A stretch of 64,000 bases of DNA from Drechmeria coniospora (taxonomy: Eukaryota > Ascomycota > Sordariomycetes > Hypocreales > Ophiocordycipitaceae), in assembly GCF_001625195.1 (NCBI RefSeq), contig NC_054391.1, positions 9,252,552 through 9,316,551 on the forward strand, read 5' to 3'. The notes beneath the pieces are model-generated. The model was not told where the DNA came from and searched no databases. It was given only the letters and a program-made list of their open reading frames with translations. A program made the position numbers and the translations under genes. Of the stretch, positions 23,523 to 34,499 are shown piece by piece (within the stretch, counting starts at the first letter, position 1; each line of letters starts with the position of its first letter).

Positions 23523-24849
23523 ATGCTCTCTCTCCTGTATACCTTGACTGCAGCCGCAGGCCTTGCGCATCAAGTGGCTCAGGCGGCTCCTGGTCTTGAC
23601 AGAAGAGCATGCACTTCCTGGGCCGAGGCCGCCGATGGTGAAACATGCGCATCCCTGGCCGTCACCGCCCGCTCCTCGCCTCCCTCGGGTCCCTCGCCCA
23701 CCCAAGCCGGTCTCGTGGAATCATGTGAGAACTCTGAAGCAGTCTCTCGAGTATCGGTAGAAGCTGACGGAGCCATCTCGCAGGTGCCCAATTTTACAAA
23801 GTAGAATCCAAAGACACCTGCCTGGGTATTGTGCATAAATACGGCACATTTTCTTTGGATGACTTGTAATGAATTCTTGCCGTGGCCATGAGGAGACAAA
23901 GTTGACCAAATGGATAGCGTCAAGTGGAATCCGACTGTTGGTCAAGGTAAACGCACTCGTGTTTGCCTCGACGAGACGGCGCAGGTTTCTAACACTTTCC
24001 GCAGAATGTCATGGCCTTTGGCTGGGGTACTACGTATGTGTCGGGGTGCCGGGAACGCCCAAGGAGCGCCAGACACCGTCTTCTCCATCGTCTGTTCAGC
24101 CATCGCCTGTGCAGCCTGGCATTGACGGGTCATGTACGTCGCTCTCGAGCCCCGTTTGACTCCCCTACCCGACACACGGGAGCATCTTGTTTGGCTCTGG
24201 AAGCACCTAGATTGATGACGATTTCAGGTCAAAAATTCTACAAGGCTGATCGAGGCGACACTTGCCTCGCCATTGTCGACAAGCACAAAACATTTACTTT
24301 GGAGCAATTGTGAGCCAAACAAGCCAAGGCGGGCGACGAATCTGCGATGCTGACGTGCGTCAAGTATGAACTGGAACCCATCGGTTCAGAGCGGTGCGTG
24401 CAAGAGCCAGGCGTCTGCCCTGCTTGATGTCGCCCCTAGCTGATGCCTCTTGAACTAGACTGTTCGGCTCTGTGGCTTGGATACTATTACTGCGTCGCCA
24501 TCCCTGGCACGCCGACGAGCGCCCCTCCCCCGGCGAAGCAGGGGCCGTCACCTACGCAGCCGGGATTGGATGCGAAATGCGACAAGTATTATCAGGCTCT
24601 GCCTAACGATACTTGCCAAGGTATCGTCGACAAGTTTCACGCGTTTGGACTCGATGCCTTGTGAGTCAATGTTGGACGTGCCCAGTTGCCCGGAGACGCT
24701 AATCGTCAAAATAGTTACAAGTGGAATCCTGCCGTTCAGAACGGTGCGTTCTTGTTTGTTGCACGTGCTTGTATGCCCACTGACGGATGCCCTTAATAGA
24801 TTGCAGCGGACTCTGGGCCGGCTACCACTACTGCGTGAACGCCCCCTGA
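23523..24849 (+). CDS. Secreted LysM effector with three complete LysM modules and a truncated fourth
   Basis: Nine exons are predicted: 23523-23725, 23784-23865, 23918-23946, 24005-24133, 24238-24309, 24365-24393, 24459-24660, 24715-24743 and 24800-24849. They give 274 residues, with all introns GT..AG. After a signal peptide (about 1-22) comes 'CTSWAEAADGETCASLA', the first third of a LysM that then breaks off into a Pro/Ser linker. Three full modules follow, each with FY..(E/D)...DTC..IV.K...F.L, then WNP.V, then C..LW.GY..CV. Ser/Pro-rich linkers separate them. Such proteins bind chitin oligomers and hide them from host immune receptors, or shield the fungal wall. Each module is cut by introns at the same points, including a 29-nt microexon carrying WNP. 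The gene is not adjacent to the chitinase but belongs to the same chitin theme. Confidence 0.87.
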
Positions 24850-25489
24850 GCCCTTTATATTACTGCCCACTTCCATGGGGATGGTACGGCCGTCGTATGC
24901 AACCATGTCGATGTCGGTAGGGGAGACGGTCACTGCATCGGCATGGCTTGGGCGATTGGCTTGCTCCGCATCGATTCTGCAGGTCAATTTCCCCTCGGCC
25001 AGGTGCCATTCGGCTACTGGAAACAGAGAGGTTGTGGTGCAAGTGGTTCGGCTAGCAGGGGCACATGCCACACGCTGTGGATGGAGGGATGAACGTTCAA
25101 ATCGTTGCATTCGAGGTGTTCAAGTGAAAAGGAGGATTGTAAGTGCGGACACATGGACGGATAAGTTCGAAACGGCATCCACCGTCAGCTGAACTCAACC
25201 GAGGTGGAGCTCAACGAAAGTAGGGGGGAAACTTCTCATAGTCTCGTCTAGGAACCCAATGATGAAAGCAAGTTGTCTCTAGGTCTCTTCTACTTGGCTT
25301 TGAATAGGGAGTAGTATGAAACACGGCGACTGATGTGATATGTACGTCGACGTTGGCCTTTGCTTTGCCAGAATCTACGGACGCATAGGTGGCAAAAGTG
25401 ACGAGGTCTAGTAGCTAGCAGACCGGTCACGAATAGCTAGCTGCAAGCGCAAAGACGATGACCCCGAAAGAGCGTCATCATGATAGTCA
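24850..25489. other. Intergenic downstream of the LysM gene
   Basis: No coding frame with family signatures is seen. A Cys-poor open frame at about 24875-25192 is judged spurious. Confidence 0.4.
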
Positions 25490-25865
25490 TAGAGCCTTGC
25501 TGTAACTGCCAGAGCTGTCATGGCTGTCAGAGTCGTTGTAGCTGCTAGAGCGAGTTTCTGCTGTGACCTTCGAGACCACTAGATGCTCAAGGGTCGTTGC
25601 AACTACTAGGCTTATTGAACAAGCTGAGGCATCATGACTGAAGGTCGGTGCAACGTTACAAGCGCCGTGACTGCTACCACTTGTTGGACTTGTTAGCCGC
25701 CGTGAATGTCGGTGCTTATGTACAAATAACTCCCCAATATGTTGGTGATTACTCCCGATATGTTGTGATTACTCGGGCTGTTGTGAATACCCAGCCGTCA
25801 TGGCTCATGTGTACCAGGGCCACGGTGACTGCCCTAACCGCTGCGACTGCTACGTTGTTGGGCGT
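25490..25865. repeat. Degenerate CTGCTAG/GTGACTGC low-complexity repeat
   Basis: It repeats words such as GTAACTGCCAGAG, GTTGTAGCTGCTAGAG and GCCGTGACTGCTA, resembling 20110-20640. No coding frame is supported. Confidence 0.5.
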
Positions 25866-26869
25866 GTTTGATTTCAAATAAACATACTTACATGTATGCA
25901 TTATTCATGTCTCCAATCAGCCAAACCATTCAGGCAGCTTAGGATAACCAAAGTAGTCATTGCATCTAAGCAGGTAGCACAGAGCATGCCTAAAATAGTA
26001 ATCACATCTACATGTAGGCAGCTAGTAAACCAATGTGGACTAGAATGGAGGCGATGCAGGGGCAAAATGCTATGGGTTTGGCTTACTCTGGCCTTTCAGG
26101 GGCAGGAGTTGATTCAGGATCTTTTATGACCATGGGATGCATCCTGGAGGATCAGATTGCGGAGGGTTGCGGAGAAAACCTTGTTAAAAGTTCCAAATCT
26201 CACGGGACGCGCAAGGAAACATATATTCGAATAGTATTCTATAGCCTGCTCAGACTCAGACGGGCACTCTCCTATTCAGTTTGCTTCGTGACAACAATGA
26301 CGCTCAACGAAATGTAAACAAATCAAAGACTGTTCAGCGCACTCTTCCGATGGCCATCGCCACAATACACTTCCCAGCCTTGACAGGCCAACAATATCTA
26401 AAACGGGGGAAATTTTACCATGTACTTGTGCGGAGTAAGCATACATTGTTTGGGTAGTAATGCACTTGAAACGTTGCACTATGCTCTGGGTTGCTCACAA
26501 CCGTGTGCATGCACTGCAGTATCAAGTGCACAATGCTGGTATTATAAACTTGTGAATCTTGGCGCCGGCCAACTTCTGAATAGTAAACCCATCCCAATTT
26601 GAGTCCTCAGCCGGGCCCGTACGCGCAATAAATATCAGCATTATTACGATACCCACTATTGGGGTAGTATTCTGCTGCTCCGGGGCTGCAAAAATCCTTC
26701 TGCTTATGTTCCATTTCTCCAAATATTCCTACTTCACAAGCCTGTACGGAGTATCACTATGTGAACTCTACCAACGCATAGTGTTGCAAATACTCGTGGA
26801 TGCAATGCTCCGTGCTGTGCACAAACGTGTGTACACGGTAAACAATTTTCTGGTCTTCGATGTCGCATG
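25866..26869. other. Intergenic, no gene recognised
   Basis: AT-rich, with only short frames. The right end is the promoter of the small secreted protein gene. Confidence 0.45.
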
Positions 26870-26876
26870 TATAAAT
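26870..26876 (+). promoter_or_regulatory. TATA box of the small secreted protein gene
   Basis: TATAAAT lies about 193 bp upstream of the ATG at 27063. Confidence 0.45.
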
Positions 26877-27062
26877 GGAGGCTGCTTCTCATCGCGGTGA
26901 TGACTTGCACTGTTGTCGTTTGTTCGCAAAGGGACTGTCATATCAAAATCTTGGACGGAATTAAACCTGATAGTTGTACAAAAGTCCCAAGACGGTAGGG
27001 ACCGATTGCATCCTCGGTGCCAAGCTCATGAACACTGATTCGTCCGATTCAAGTTTATCAAG

Positions 27063-27335
27063 ATGCAACCTATTCAATTCTTCGCCTTCATGGCTACCGG
27101 CCTCGGTATGGCCTCGGCCGCCGCAATGAGCCCTGGGGATGAATCTTCAACCGCCGCCACTGGCTGCAAACACGGCGACACCTGGACGGGTGAGTATCAA
27201 ATCGGGCTGGGCTCGCACAGATACTTTGAGGGCTGCTTCTGGTGGTACTGCAACGGTGGAACGCCCGTCAAATGGATTGACTGTGGTCCGAAAGGGAAGT
27301 GCAACTCTGGAGACCCGGCTCCTGGCTGCCTCTAG
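27063..27335 (+). CDS. Small secreted cysteine-rich protein, effector candidate (90 aa)
   Basis: A single exon. A signal peptide (about 1-20, ending ASA) precedes a compact mature region with six cysteines, aromatic clusters ('CFWWYCNGG') and Gly/Pro turns. The even cysteine number and small size suggest a disulfide-stabilised extracellular protein. No family is recognised. It lies between the LysM effector and another cysteine-rich gene, in the gene-poor part of the window, which fits an effector but does not prove it. Confidence 0.7.
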   Translation: MQPIQFFAFMATGLGMASAAAMSPGDESSTAATGCKHGDTWTGEYQIGLGSHRYFEGCFWWYCNGGTPVKWIDCGPKGKCNSGDPAPGCL

Positions 27336-28212
27336 TAGCAAGGTCAAATACGTGATTTTTTACGCTGGCATTTTTGGCGAAAGGAAATGTACGGGTTGCA
27401 TCTGCGATGAAGTAGAGGACCCTTACTCAACCACGTACACTCATACATGGTGAAGATCCGCACATACATGGTGATGAATGCGTGACATTAAAAGGTGGCC
27501 AGTCAGAGGGGCAGTAAAAACGGCTCCGATGGCATACATGTAGATGTGAGCAAGCCGGTGATGACGGTAGAAGTTTGCCTCCCGTGCGCCTCTGCCGGTC
27601 AAGAGCCATCAAGTAGGTGCATGAGCGCGTCTTCTTACTGCAAGTGAATGTGCTGTACACGTACCGGGTATGATTCTATCGTAATATCCCATGGGCACCG
27701 TGTAAAGTGTGCATGATCAAGTACAGCATGTGATGTAACTTGAAATCATACAAGGTTATCATCTTCAAGATAATCCAAAGCAAGACATGGGTACTATGCG
27801 TTTACGTCTATTCGTGCCTCAGTCGCTCGAGCACGGCTAGTTGCCAAATAGGGGGATAGGCGTCATGAACCATCAAATATCCCTAGATGCCACAAGCACC
27901 AGGTAGGTAACATAACTGTGATATTCCTTGCCTCATCATGCCAAGTCATCTGGCAACAAACCATATTCCGTATCGTTGAACGGACAGCTTCATCACTCGT
28001 ACAATGGACGACTCGTTGACGTATACGATGGATGCGTGACCGTTGCCATGGCATAATGCAGCCGGATAGGAGTTGAGCATTTCATCTGAGCGATTGCTCT
28101 CTACCATAATCTGATGATGCAATAAATTATTGGCTCTGCTGCCCGTCGTGTGCTCCTTGTCGTTGCAAAATCGAAGCAGTCGAGGCAGATGCCTGCTTAG
28201 ATGCCGTCTCCC
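27336..28212. other. Intergenic, no gene recognised
   Basis: Only short frames on both strands, without start context or motifs. Confidence 0.45.
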
Positions 28213-28494
28213 CTAACAACCCCGACCGGTGTTCCACGAATGATCACCACAGCCTCCAAAGTCTTTTGATCTGCTGCACACCACCTGCCCACCGCTCGAG
28301 CCGCACGTATAGCCCTTTTGTGCCAGGGCTCCCCGAAACTCGGCGGCGTTCTGCTGCGAGGATCTCACCTGATCGGCATGGCAGTCATAGGTGCATTTGT
28401 TATCGCCGCTCTGCGCCTGGTTGACGGAGCAGCGTTGCTCGCAACCAAGAACGGTGGCCACCAAAGCCAGAGTGACTGCGTAGGTTCCTTTCAT
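28213..28494 (-). CDS. Small secreted cysteine-rich protein (93 aa)
   Basis: The start is the ATG at 28494. The frame is open further upstream, but only this ATG puts the hydrophobic signal peptide (about 1-17, ending VLG) at the N-terminus. Eight cysteines lie in the mature part, with a C...C....C...C pattern at the start and a Gly/Ser-rich C-terminal half. No family is recognised. The signal peptide, size and disulfide capacity suggest a secreted effector or antimicrobial-type peptide. Nothing in the neighbours narrows this. Confidence 0.68.
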   Translation of the reverse strand: MKGTYAVTLALVATVLGCEQRCSVNQAQSGDNKCTYDCHADQVRSSQQNAAEFRGALAQKGYTCGSSGGQVVCSRSKDFGGCGDHSWNTGRGC

Positions 28495-30113
28495 TCTCGC
28501 CGCTGCATGAACGGTTGTCAGTTGGAGTAACGAATGCACAACCTTCTCCGAGGTGCAACTCACAGATACCTAGGCAAGGTAATGGGGTAGAGTAAATCTT
28601 TCGACCTTGTTGCTGCGATTGTGGCCAAGCAGTGACGTGAATGCTTCATTTCACCAAACAATGATGGGAGATGCATTCTTTTATGTGTGAAATGACAAGC
28701 ATCACGACATGTTTGGATAGTCTACGTCATAGCTTACACCAACATTACAAACTATCATGTTTCATGTACAATCCATGCCCCGACAATGGCAGGATTGATG
28801 GAATGATCGCTAGCTCCTTGCCTCGAGAGCAACAGGATCTCTGAAACAGGCCGATTTCCATATTTCAGCAGGTATCCTGAAGCCTCCCGCTATAACGTAC
28901 TGGTCCTGGATTGGTGATCATCACCATGTATGTGGATCTTCACCATGTAGGCGCCTGATCGTTGCATGCATGCATGTATGAGTGTACGTGGTTGAGCAGG
29001 ACGACTATTAGTCGACTCCTTGCTAATGTTTCTTGTTTCGCAAATTACGCCGAGCTGACGTCTTCAACGCCAGTGATCGGCCCAAATGTCTCGCAAACCC
29101 CAGCCATGCGACGCAATGGTTCCAGGTTGGCGTGACCGGTGATCTCGCCGTTGAAAATAGTGCAATCGTGTATTGTTCCCTCAATGGAAGGAGTAAGCGC
29201 ACTTGGAGATGCATGGGCTTGTGGGAGGGCTTCTCAACCCATAGAATCCCCTGCAGGCACTATACACTCGATACGACGGATGTGCACGTGTGCCAAGGGG
29301 TTAGCCAGCAGCAAATTGTTTTGAGTAACAAGGCTGAAGTGCAGATGATCGAAGAGTCCGGGTTGTGCAGGGTTAGGCACATTGGTTCCGAGGGAGACGA
29401 GGCATTACGCAAGGGAACGTTGAGAAGTATTTCGAATGGATTTTATCGTCTCCCGAAAACAGCTCGTCATCGATTTGGACGCAGCATGCTCATCAGACGA
29501 TCCACCAACACTGTTCTGTCGATACTGCAAGACACGGAGGGACGGACGGGGGACGAACGGTTTCGTCTCGGTTCAACAGCAACAATATCTCGGCATGTCT
29601 AGTTCGGGTCTAAACTGCTGCATCATGAGAACCGCAACACCGTAGGAAAGATTACTCACAGCATTAATGCTCCTCCTGTGACAACCACTGGCAGAGTCGC
29701 TCAAGAATCGCAGAGGCATCGGAGACAATTTCCAATGCGACCCCCACCACGCACCATGCTGCGAGCCGAATTCGTACTGAACGGTGTAGTTGATGAGCAG
29801 ACAGGCAGCAAGATGCGATTTTTTTTTTGCCAATAAAGAACAGCAATACGTTGCTTGGGACGAATGCTGATGATGCTCGGTGGCAACTGATTGTCCGCTT
29901 CGCTTGGAGCTGGTTAGGGGGGGATAAAAGTGGTTCGGTGATCGGGCTTATGATTTGCCGCGGCGCCGGAAATTTCCCGTGACAAGCATCGGATAACAAA
30001 GACCAGCCAGACGACCGACGAGGCCAGACGACCGACGAGGCCAGTCGACGACGAAAGACGGAACTGCCTGCATCCTCCTTCGCTCCGTCGACGCGCACAA
30101 CGGACGACACAGC
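28495..30113. other. Mostly intergenic; possible gene remnant on the minus strand near 29050-29240
   Basis: Reading leftwards, a frame of about 60 codons ends at a stop near 29056. It has a protein-like C-terminus ('CTIFNGEITGHANLEPLRR', then 'ITGVEDVSSA') reminiscent of leucine-rich/receptor-L repeats, but it is closed upstream by a stop and I cannot place a convincing upstream exon. Elsewhere I see no gene. The right end is the mS23 promoter. Confidence 0.3.
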
Positions 30114-30915
30114 ATGGGTGGCCGACAAATACGGCCCGCCGGGGTCCTCAAGGCCGTCTCCCAGGAGCTCACGCACCAGATGCTTCCCGGCCACGCCGCC
30201 GCCATGCCGCCCTGGTTCGAGGTGATGAGCTCGGTGCCGCCGGCCGAGTCGCTCGTCCGCACCGTCACGCCCCGGCTCCGCAAGGCCAACGCGAAGACGA
30301 CGAAGCCGAAGAAGCTGTACCGGCCGCAGAGCATCAGCTACCTCGAGGATGCGCTGCGGACCAACTTTTACAAGGACCACCCGTGGGAGCTGGCGCGGCC
30401 ACGCATCGTGCTGGAGCTTGACGGCAAGGATCACCAACACTGCGACTGGAGCCGAGGCCTGCGGCAACCGGGCGTGCCCCTGAGCGGCGAGTGGTACGCC
30501 TCCCCCCCCAACCTTTGGCTCCGACGCCGGAGACGAAGACGAGGCTGACAGGACCGGCTCCAGCGTCGTCCAGCGCCAGCTGTACCTGATGCAGACGGAG
30601 AGGTTGAGCAAGCGCAAGGCGTACGATGCCGCCCGGCACGAGCTCTACAGGTTACGACAAGCCGAGGAGATTGAAAAGCGCGTCGCCGTCGAGGAGGCCC
30701 GCCACGTGGGCGCCTACTTTGGCCTGTCGAGGCTCGACGTCGGCATGCAGCTCGAGGACCAAGAGTTTGAGAACTGGAAGATTTGGGCAGGAAAGGAGAC
30801 GGCGAACCGCGAGGCGCGGGCGAGCGCCGAGATTGAGACGTTTGGCCTCGAGGACGAGGCCGAGGCGACGGCGGGTGACGCGCCGACAGAGCCTCAACCG
30901 CCGGCGGGTGCGTAG
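30114..30915 (+). CDS. RSM25: Mitochondrial small ribosomal subunit protein mS23 (Rsm25)
   Basis: Two exons, 30114-30490 and 30552-30915, are separated by a 61-nt intron (GTGGTA..CTGACAG), giving 246 residues. The N-terminus (G.QIRPAGVLK), a 'PPWFEVMSSVPP' element, 'FYKDHPWELARPRIVLELDG', 'CDWSRGLRQPGVPL' and, after the splice, 'SVVQRQLYLM' and 'EEARHVGAYFGLS' follow the fungal mS23 sequence from end to end at normal length. It is a component of the mitochondrial small subunit. It is convergent with ALG14; the stops are 127 bp apart. Confidence 0.9.
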
Positions 30916-31042
30916 GGTGGGATGGAACGAACAGGCCACCGAGGCAGACGGCCGGAGGAGGGAGGGATGGGCGACGAAGGAATGCATGGCATGCTGTGTA
31001 GAGTACGTGTACAGAAGAAACGGACACCTCGGCACTCGCTCG

Positions 31043-31886
31043 CTACCCGTCGGGTCGTCTCGCGTTGAAGACCATCTCGCCGGCATTCACGAGGCCGTAC
31101 TTGGCAGCGACCTCGTCGTGCTGCACGTAAAACGCGTCGGCCAGGCCCGTGTAGTAGAGCAGCTTGCCGGTCAGGCTGAGGGTCGAGATGCGGGCCCAGG
31201 ACTCGACGTAGACGAAGCGCATGCTGCTCTCCGGCGCCACGAAGAAAATCTTGAGCAGGTGGACGGCGAGGGCGACGAAGAAGCCCGTGGCGGGGCCGTT
31301 GGAGAAGATCTGCGTGGGATACCGCAGCCGGCGGCCGACCTCGTTGCCGGGGGGCGACAGCAGGACGGGGAGGATGCCGGCGACGCTGAGGACGGCGGTC
31401 AAGGGCGTGCTCCAGAGGGGTTGGTGGACGCGCCGGGCGCGCGTGACGATGCGCCTGTCGTGACTCCCCGGCGACGCATGGCGAGCACGGCACAGACGGG
31501 CGAGCTCGCTCTCGTAGTCTTGCAGCTGGTGGCCGGACGTGTGGTCACCGCTGGAGAGGAGGTAGCGGCGGTGGACGTGGGCAAAGTCGCAGGAGCCGTC
31601 GTCCATCATCATCAACATCTCCTTTGTGTGGCCGCCGGAGCCGAGGACGAAGAGGAGGTACTCTGTCGACCGGCGGGAAGGCGGGTTTTGCATCGGCCTC
31701 GTCCATGGCATATCGCGCCGTCGACGCACGAGCTGAGCATGTCGAGCCTGTTTCATTCAGCGTCAGCCGATTTTGCTGCGAGGCTGACCGATCCGGGAAG
31801 CAACATACGGTGACAAAGATGGCGAGGGCAACGACGAGAAGGACGCCGGCGAGGAGGAGAGATTTCGACAAGGCCTCGAGGGTCAT
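31043..31886 (-). CDS. ALG14: ALG14, membrane anchor subunit of the UDP-GlcNAc transferase
   Basis: Two exons (31809-31886 and 31043-31747) with a 61-nt intron (GTATGT..ACAG) give 260 residues. Exon 1 encodes a single N-terminal transmembrane helix starting at the ATG at 31886. Exon 2 begins the GT-B-like domain with 'LLFVLGSGGHTKEML', continues with a long insert containing 'RRYLLSSGDHTS', then 'NGPATGFFVALAVHLLKIFF' and 'MRFVYVESWARISTLSLTGK', and ends with 'VNAGEMVFNARR'. ALG14 recruits ALG13 to the ER cytosolic face, where the pair adds the second GlcNAc to dolichol-PP-GlcNAc in N-glycan synthesis. The motifs and length are normal for fungi. Confidence 0.92.
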
Positions 31887-32197
31887 GTCGAGCGACGGGC
31901 AGCCCGAGGGAGCTGCTGCTGTCTGGGCGGTCAGGTCCGGGTCATCGCCAGCAAGGCCATCCAACAGTCGTCGCCACTGTCGGTATCGGCGTATCTATCG
32001 AGCTCGTCTGCGACTTGTCTGTCCGACGGCGTAAACGGGTGAGGAAGTGCAGGGTTGGTGTGGAGGGGAAGGGAAGGGAAGGGCAAGGAACGAGGAGCTG
32101 GCTCGGGCGAGGTCCTCGACGTTGACGATTTTTGCCTTGGTTGGCACAACTAACAGTGCAAGAATATGGTGTGGCATTTGTTACTGGCCATGACCGT
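31887..32197. other. ALG14 upstream region
   Basis: The minus frame stays open upstream of the ALG14 ATG but only with non-ATG codons, so it is treated as 5' UTR and promoter. Confidence 0.45.
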
Positions 32198-32450
32198 AAC
32201 TACAGCGAAACTACAGCGCAACCACAGCACAACCGCAGTGCAACCACAGCGCAACCACAGCGTAGCTACAGCGTAACCACAGCGCAACTGCAGCGCAACT
32301 ACGGCGTAACTGTAGCGTAACCACAGCGCAACCACAGCGCAACCAAAGCGCAACCACGGCGTAACTGCAGCGTCACCACAGCGCAACCACAGCGCAACCA
32401 CAGCGCAACTGCAGTGCAACTGCGGCGTAATTGTAGCGTAACTTCAGTGG
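32198..32450. repeat. 11-bp minisatellite (AACCACAGCGC), about 23 units
   Basis: The unit AACCACAGCGC and close variants (AACTGCAGCGC, AACTACGGCGT) run head to tail without a break. In one minus frame it gives a cyclic Cys/Ala/Val/Leu/Trp-Leu-Arg peptide, which is a by-product of the repeat. Confidence 0.9.
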
Positions 32451-33056
32451 GAAACACCGCTATAAAATTCCCAAGCTCCCCGCATTTGATCGACCATGGC
32501 ACCAAAGCGACATCACGACTCCGCGTCCAAACAAAATCACATATTCCTCAGAATGGACAATTCCTCAGAATGGACAATTCAGAATGGACGATTCCTCAGA
32601 ATAGACAGAGGAAATACCAGAGCCATTTACTGAGTATAGGGAAGCCGCATAATCATCATTTATTCTTTCGGAGCGAAAAGTTGACGAATCCGCATCGAGA
32701 ACGTCTCCTTCCCGCTGGCAAACGCCGCTCACCGTGTCCTTTCTGCCCACGACTGATCAGGCCAGGTAAAGCAGCAACCAACATGACCATCACATTTTTC
32801 GACATTGTCTGCCCGCCATGATTCAAGATGAATCCAAGACAGCTCCGTCATCGAATGAAAACGAGCCGCATCAAGACTTGCAGCCCTCATCCCGAATGCT
32901 GTTCGGCATCCACAACGATGAGCCGTCGAGGCCGATGCTGTGGGCAACCGCCTGCTGAGGAACGCGAGAGCCTCATACCGATGCAGCGAGGGACGAGGCC
33001 ACGGCCCTCGAATGACTCCCCTCGTTTGTACTCACATCTGGCACCCATGTGACCAT
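32451..33056. other. Intergenic with a short CCTCAGAATGGACAATT repeat
   Basis: Copies of the 17-bp word lie at about 32552-32600. No coding frame is convincing. Confidence 0.45.
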
Positions 33057-34222
33057 CTACGGCGGGCCGCTACCGGTTGTTGCCAATCCGCTGTGATGGC
33101 CACGCCTCTTGGCCCTCTCCGTCCTCTCCGCCCGGGCTGATCGAGCCAGTAGGCGCCGTGTCGCTTCCCGAGCAGCCTCCTCGACGACGCTCTCGACTTC
33201 GTCACCTGTCTTGGCCGAGCACTCGCTGTAGAGCCGAGCGTTGATCTTGTCGGCGTTGGCTTCCGCCTGCGAGGAAATGTCAGCAAGCTCGGCGGGCCGC
33301 TCTCGACGACGTACCTCGCCTCGCTTGACCAGAGACTTCTTCACCCTCGTGTCCTCACGCAGGTCCTTCTTCAAGCCCACAACCTGCAAGACGGGATCGA
33401 AGCCCTGCTGCTGCTTGGTGAAACCGCGAGTGCGGGCGTGCATCCACTGCCACCGTTAGCTGCCACTTGGCCCGTCGACGCCCGACAGCTTCCTCCTCGA
33501 GCTTACCCACTGCAGGATGCTGAGCATCGACACCTTGCTGCTCACGTCAAAGCACAAGAACACGCCGTGCCACTTCATGCACCCGAGCCTCTCCACCGTC
33601 TTGAGATCGGGCGCGCCGGAGGTATCCTAGCACTCGACAACGACCGATGTCCCGTCAAGAACGCGTCTGCGTGAGAAGGTCTCGTACGTCGTCCGGTTCA
33701 GGCCGCATACCTGCGTGCATGCCCATCCATCAGCCCCTTGTCAACCGTTCCTCCGATCTCGCACTTGGCAGCCAACTCACGTCTGGAAAGTACCCGTTCA
33801 TGTATCGGCTGTACCGGCATTGCAAGGTTAGCCAATCGTCCCGGACGGATGAGGAGTACGAGTCGTGTCCCCACAAGAGCAAGCACGTCTGGCCGACCTC
33901 TTTGGCACCCACGACCAGAAGGTTGATGAGAATGCCATGCCCGACGTTGCCTAAAGGTGCCGGATCCGGCAGCGAGGCTGGCATGCTTGCCTTTCTTTTG
34001 CGAAACAACAGCGCAAAGATCTTGGAAGCTAGACCACGCATCCCACTGCCGGCGCCCGCGGCTTCGCCGGCCAACGAGGGCGAGGCTCTTTGCCGATCCG
34101 GATCGGAGACCGGGGAGCCAAACATGGGTGTGCCGGGTCGAAAGAAGCCGAGGCGGCCGCGTGGACGAGGAGGCAAGTTGGGAGGGTGGTCCATGACTGG
34201 CAGGTCCTCGAGATCCACGAGA

Positions 34223-34259
<37 letters not shown>

Positions 34260-34499
34260 TCTCTTCGTCGTCATCATCAGCCTCCACGTCGGCATCATTC
34301 TCGTCGGCATCATCGGCAAGCTATGCTACGCGTTAGATGATATCAAATGCACAGCTCTCCCTGTCAAACACACAGCCCGCGCTGCCGCCTCACGCTCGTC
34401 GAACCCGTCGCCCTCGAACGGATCTTCGCGCTCCTCGAGATTCGGCACGTTGCAGCACCATTCGAGGATGCAGCGGGCGCGCTCGCGACTCATCTTCAT
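33057..34499 (-). pseudogene. Rho-like small GTPase with acidic N-terminal extension; in-frame stop at the DTSG motif
   Basis: Five exons (34374-34499, 33781-34320, 33507-33710, 33315-33446, 33057-33266), all phase 0 with good splice sites, give 404 codons. Order: a disordered N-terminus with a run of about 12 Asp; a P-loop reading GAKEVGQT, where Rho/Ras proteins have Lys in place of Gln; an effector region 'TTYETF'; then G3 'DTSG' preceded by TAG (33627-33629) exactly where Trp (TGG) is expected; 'VFLCFDVSSKVSM'; G4 'GLKKDL'; and G5 'ECSAKTG'. The C-terminus is basic and has no CaaX box. This matches a divergent fungal Rho-like family. The intact splice sites and otherwise conserved frame argue for recent loss, a sequencing error or readthrough rather than old decay. 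The P-loop change would also weaken GTP binding. Confidence 0.75.
34220..34259. repeat. GTC trinucleotide microsatellite coding for poly-Asp
   Basis: About 12 GTC units (GAC on the minus strand) lie inside exon 2 of the Rho-like gene. Confidence 0.85.

Noticed and set aside
32150..32419. Open frame with a Trp-Leu-Arg periodic peptide
   Set aside because: Produced entirely by the 11-bp minisatellite.
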